A stretch of 64,000 nt of DNA, from positions 124,001 to 188,000 of the forward strand of contig JADJTK010000008.1 in NCBI GenBank assembly GCA_016711225.1. Reading direction: 5' to 3'. Position numbers and translations under genes: made by a program. The notes beneath the pieces are model-generated. The model made no database searches. It was not told where the DNA came from and was given only the letters and a program-made list of their open reading frames with translations. Source of the DNA: Opitutaceae bacterium. GTDB taxonomy: Bacteria; Verrucomicrobiota; Verrucomicrobiia; Opitutales; Opitutaceae. Each line of letters starts with the position of its first letter. Position 1 is the first letter of the stretch. Positions 61,359 through 64,000 of this stretch are shown here, piece after piece.

Positions 61359-63548
61359 TCAGAACAGCTCGCCCTGTGCCGGTGTCGGCTTCACGCCGAG
61401 GTGCCCGCCGTGGCGCACCAACCAGTCGTCGAGCTTTTCCAGATAGTAGTCGGGATCGTAGGGCGCCTTCACCGCATCGAACAGCTCCACCGGCCGCGCC
61501 CGCTGCCAGTCGGCCGGGCCGTTGCCCTTCAGCTTCGGCACGATGTAGTAGGCCACCCGCTCGCCCAGACGCGGGCGCGGCGTGAGCTGCAACGCCGCCT
61601 CCGCCGCCGCCCTTCGCGGTTTGCCGCCACCGGCCACGAATTTCTCATACGCGTCGGTGCTTTGGCCGAGGTTCTCCGACTTGGCCAACTCGCGCACGTC
61701 GGCCGTGCGGGCGGCGATGCGCTGGCGATAGTCGTGGATGAGCGCCTCCGGCGACTCCGCTCCGGCGCCAAGCAGAAAACGAATCAGCTGGTCGCTCAAC
61801 TTCTTCAAATACGGCTCGATGCCGCGCGAACGCAGCGCCGAACCTCGGATGATGACCTTCTCGCCGTCGTAGAGCGCGTAATTCTTCGCCTTGTAGCAGA
61901 ACATCGCGCGGTACGAGCCGTCGTACTCGAGCTCGATACCATCGGGGAGGATCGCGATCACCTCCTTCAGCAGCGCCTCCGGCGTGGCGAACCAGCGCGT
62001 CGACGCCAGATAGATGCCGTCCGTATCAGCCTCCAGGATCTCGCAGCCATGCCGGGTAAACTCGGCGATGAGCGCCTGCAGCAGCTCCCGGCCGCGGCGC
62101 GTCACCTCAGCGGCGAGCTCGCCGTCCCCGAAGCGCGCGCCCGGAAAACCAAGGTAGCCGTAGAACGAGTTGATCAGAATCTTGAAGCTCTGCTGCCGCG
62201 CCGAGTACTCCGCGCGCAGCTCGGGGTCGGGATCGGTGCGGGCCAGCTGCTTGTATTTCAGCCGGTAGTCGCGGAGTTGGCGCAGGATCGGAGTGAAGGC
62301 GCCCAGGGAATCGCCGCGCGGGTTGCGCCCCAGGCTCAGCAGCAGGCTCGGGTAGAGCGAGGCCACATCGAAGTGCATCACATCGCGAAACACGCCCTCC
62401 TTGAAACTGCGCGAGAAACCGCCCTCAAACGCCGCCACCTCCAACGGGGCCGGCAACGCCGCCCGCCGATGGTAATACTCCTCGAGGAAGAGCAGCTCCA
62501 CCTTCGTGCTCGAACCGCGCAGCGTCGCTTCCTGCAGCGTGGTCGGGAAAGCCTTCACCTGCTCGAAATAGGTGGGTAGGAGCAGATCGCCGAGCCCGGC
62601 CGTCTCCCGGAGGTCGTCGCGCAGATAGGCGCGGAAACGCTCGCGGTCGGAGTGAAAGGTTTCCTGGATGCGCGCCCCGGGCAGGTAGGTGCGCTCGCCG
62701 GTCTCGTCGTCGGTGATGCCGAAGTGGCGGGCGAGATCCTTGAGTCCGTAGGAGGTGAGCTCGCGCGAGGAGATGTCGTGGAGCTGCGCCAACAGAAACG
62801 TGTCGATCACGGCGCGGCCCGGTAGGTCGCAACGGGGGAAGTCGATCCAGCGTTCGGCCAGCTTGAGCCGGCTGTTGCGGAACGTGGCCTTCTGTTCGAA
62901 CCGTCCCCACGCACACGCGACCTTCAGGCGCCGGCAGCGCTGTCGCAGATAATCGAGGTCGAACTTGAACACGTTGTGCCCCTCGATCGTATCGGGGTCC
63001 TCCTCGGCGATCACCGCGTTGAGCCGATGCAGGAGCTCGCGCTCCGCCTCGTCGGTATCGGCGGCGAGCTCGATCAACTCTGTGCGTTCACCGAAGCGCA
63101 GTCCGATCGCGAGCACCCGGTCTCCCGGTAGCGCCGCATCGCTGAAATGATCCTCTCCCACCGACGCCGTCTCGATGTCCAGTTGGCAGCGCCGCAGGTC
63201 ATGGAACCGCAAGCCGTCGTACAAGCGCCGGCGTTTCTGCAGGAGAAACTGACTCTCGACCGGCCGCAACACGTCGTAGGCGCTGCAACCGGCCTGCTTC
63301 AGCAGCGCCTCCTGCGCCGGCACGCTGGCCGTGTGCGCAAGAAAAGTGAATTCGCCCGCGCCCGCCAACGTCTCCACCTCCGCATGGGCGGGCAGATCGG
63401 TCGGCCGTTCCTTGAGCCAGGCGAAGGGGCGAAACTCCGTCATCGCCTCGGTTCGCCCTCCCGCCTCGGTGGCCAGGGAGACGTGGGCGCGCCCCTGCGC
63501 ATCGATCCACACACCGCAAACGGGAAGATGGCTGGCGTCACCAAACAT
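61359..63548 (-). CDS. Family B DNA polymerase (DNA polymerase II-like)
   Basis: This 729-residue polymerase has a 3'-5' exonuclease domain: Exo I CQLDIETASVG, Exo II IEGHNVFKFDLDYL, Exo III near LTSYGLKDLARHFG. The B-family polymerase motifs are A (DVASLYPSLLLS), B (SFKILINSFYGYLGF) and C (EADTDGIYL, the DTD variant) and KAKNYALYDG. The start at ATG 63548 is preferred over upstream residues rich in Pro/Arg. It resembles bacterial Pol II-type enzymes used in damage tolerance rather than the replicative PolC/DnaE. It is slightly shorter than E. coli PolB (783). A small membrane protein gene lies 61 bases upstream on the same strand. Confidence 0.92.
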   Translation of the reverse strand: MFGDASHLPVCGVWIDAQGRAHVSLATEAGGRTEAMTEFRPFAWLKERPTDLPAHAEVETLAGAGEFTFLAHTASVPAQEALLKQAGCSAYDVLRPVESQFLLQKRRRLYDGLRFHDLRRCQLDIETASVGEDHFSDAALPGDRVLAIGLRFGERTELIELAADTDEAERELLHRLNAVIAEEDPDTIEGHNVFKFDLDYLRQRCRRLKVACAWGRFEQKATFRNSRLKLAERWIDFPRCDLPGRAVIDTFLLAQLHDISSRELTSYGLKDLARHFGITDDETGERTYLPGARIQETFHSDRERFRAYLRDDLRETAGLGDLLLPTYFEQVKAFPTTLQEATLRGSSTKVELLFLEEYYHRRAALPAPLEVAAFEGGFSRSFKEGVFRDVMHFDVASLYPSLLLSLGRNPRGDSLGAFTPILRQLRDYRLKYKQLARTDPDPELRAEYSARQQSFKILINSFYGYLGFPGARFGDGELAAEVTRRGRELLQALIAEFTRHGCEILEADTDGIYLASTRWFATPEALLKEVIAILPDGIELEYDGSYRAMFCYKAKNYALYDGEKVIIRGSALRSRGIEPYLKKLSDQLIRFLLGAGAESPEALIHDYRQRIAARTADVRELAKSENLGQSTDAYEKFVAGGGKPRRAAAEAALQLTPRPRLGERVAYYIVPKLKGNGPADWQRARPVELFDAVKAPYDPDYYLEKLDDWLVRHGGHLGVKPTPAQGELF

Positions 63549-63609
63549 GGGTTTCAGGAGTGGCGCAGGCCTCCGTGCCTGCGGTACTGGCCTTGGCAAG
63601 CGCCGTCGG

Positions 63610-63975
63610 TTATCCGCCGAAGGTCGGCCGCAGATAGACCATCGTGAGGGCCGCGATCAGGGCGAACGCCGTCATCGCCATCCAACGCGGGGTCTGCGCT
63701 CGGCGACGGAAGGCGATGCCGCCGATGGCCGAAAGCCACAACCAGCACAGCACCTTCACCCAGATCCAGGCCGGCCAGTTCATCGGGTTGGGCATGCCTA
63801 AATTCTTCGAGGCCAGCCCGAAGCCGCCGACCAAAGCCAGCAGGCTGAGGATACCGCCAGCCATCATGATTTGTTTGCGGCGCGCCTCCGGAGCGCCTCC
63901 AAAGACGGCAAAGGTGACACCGGTCAGGAGCAGGATGCTAGTAACGTGAAGAATCGAATAATACTGCGGAGTCAT
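63610..63975 (-). CDS. Small four-helix membrane protein, unknown function
   Basis: 121 residues with helices at TPQYYSILHVTSILLLTGVT, GGILSLLALVGGFGLAS, WIWVKVLCWLWLSAIGGIAF and MAMTAFALIAALTMVYL. The His in the first helix and the overall plan vaguely recall SirB-type or other small heme-less membrane proteins, but there is no firm family. It is complete within the window, with the ATG at 63975, and it is followed by the family B polymerase gene. Confidence 0.7.
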   Translation of the reverse strand: MTPQYYSILHVTSILLLTGVTFAVFGGAPEARRKQIMMAGGILSLLALVGGFGLASKNLGMPNPMNWPAWIWVKVLCWLWLSAIGGIAFRRRAQTPRWMAMTAFALIAALTMVYLRPTFGG

Positions 63976-64000
63976 GGCCCGCAGGTTGCGCGACCGGCAC

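Overview
The window is GC-rich (roughly two-thirds G+C over most of its length) and gene-dense. It looks like a chromosomal contig of a Verrucomicrobiota bacterium, probably near Opitutaceae. The main reason is a six-gene array of prepilin-like genes matching the verrucomicrobial 'Verru_Chthon cassette'. The weak or absent Shine-Dalgarno sequences in front of most starts and the Gram-negative envelope genes agree. The placement rests on gene content and style, not on a marker-gene tree.

Layout. 1-9.0 kb: the end of a receiver domain, a gamma-class carbonic anhydrase homologue, a carboxyltransferase subunit, thiamine genes thiM (frameshifted) and thiE, a membrane protein, a flavodoxin-like reductase, a GH144-like glycosidase and a TPR protein. 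9.5-12.0 kb: mpl (murein recycling) and a class I glutamine amidotransferase. 12.1-18.7 kb, minus strand: six genes, five of them joined by 4-bp or near-4-bp junctions, whose order is that of the type II secretion pseudopilins G-G-H-I-J-K. 19.2-24.0 kb: an accessory island with an RHS tip (candidate JAB-like toxin, frameshifted), a coupled candidate immunity lipoprotein, a decayed IS66 element with exact ends and target duplication, and an intact RAYT-type transposase. 24-35 kb: glgC, glmS, small accessory genes, trpE, a sigma-70 family factor, ruvC, recF. 35-46.6 kb: a cysteine desulfurase, several membrane or secreted proteins of unknown role, a CBS-containing Mn-dependent pyrophosphatase, and a MacB/LolCDE-like export system (ATPase, two permeases, membrane-fusion protein). 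46.6-49.6 kb: glmM, a frameshifted membrane protein gene, trpD (frameshifted). 49.9-56.2 kb: an exopolysaccharide export module (Wzc-like, Wza-like, outer-membrane barrel, small secreted protein, divergent TPR protein). 56.4-64 kb: a sigma-54 response regulator, an M50 protease, a Cys-rich exported protein, tRNA-Ala(GGC), an AI-2E family transporter and a family B DNA polymerase.

Functional links. glmS and glmM are two steps of UDP-GlcNAc synthesis and mpl recycles murein peptide, so cell-wall precursor supply recurs. trpE and trpD are separated by about 18 kb. The polysaccharide export genes have no glycosyltransferases beside them, so the polymer is presumably made elsewhere.

Sequence quality. 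thiM, trpD and the membrane gene at 48.0-48.6 kb each carry one frame break, the membrane-fusion gene carries a compensated pair, and most breaks lie in short homopolymers. This suggests either indel errors in the assembly or real decay. Frameshift calls should be read with that in mind.
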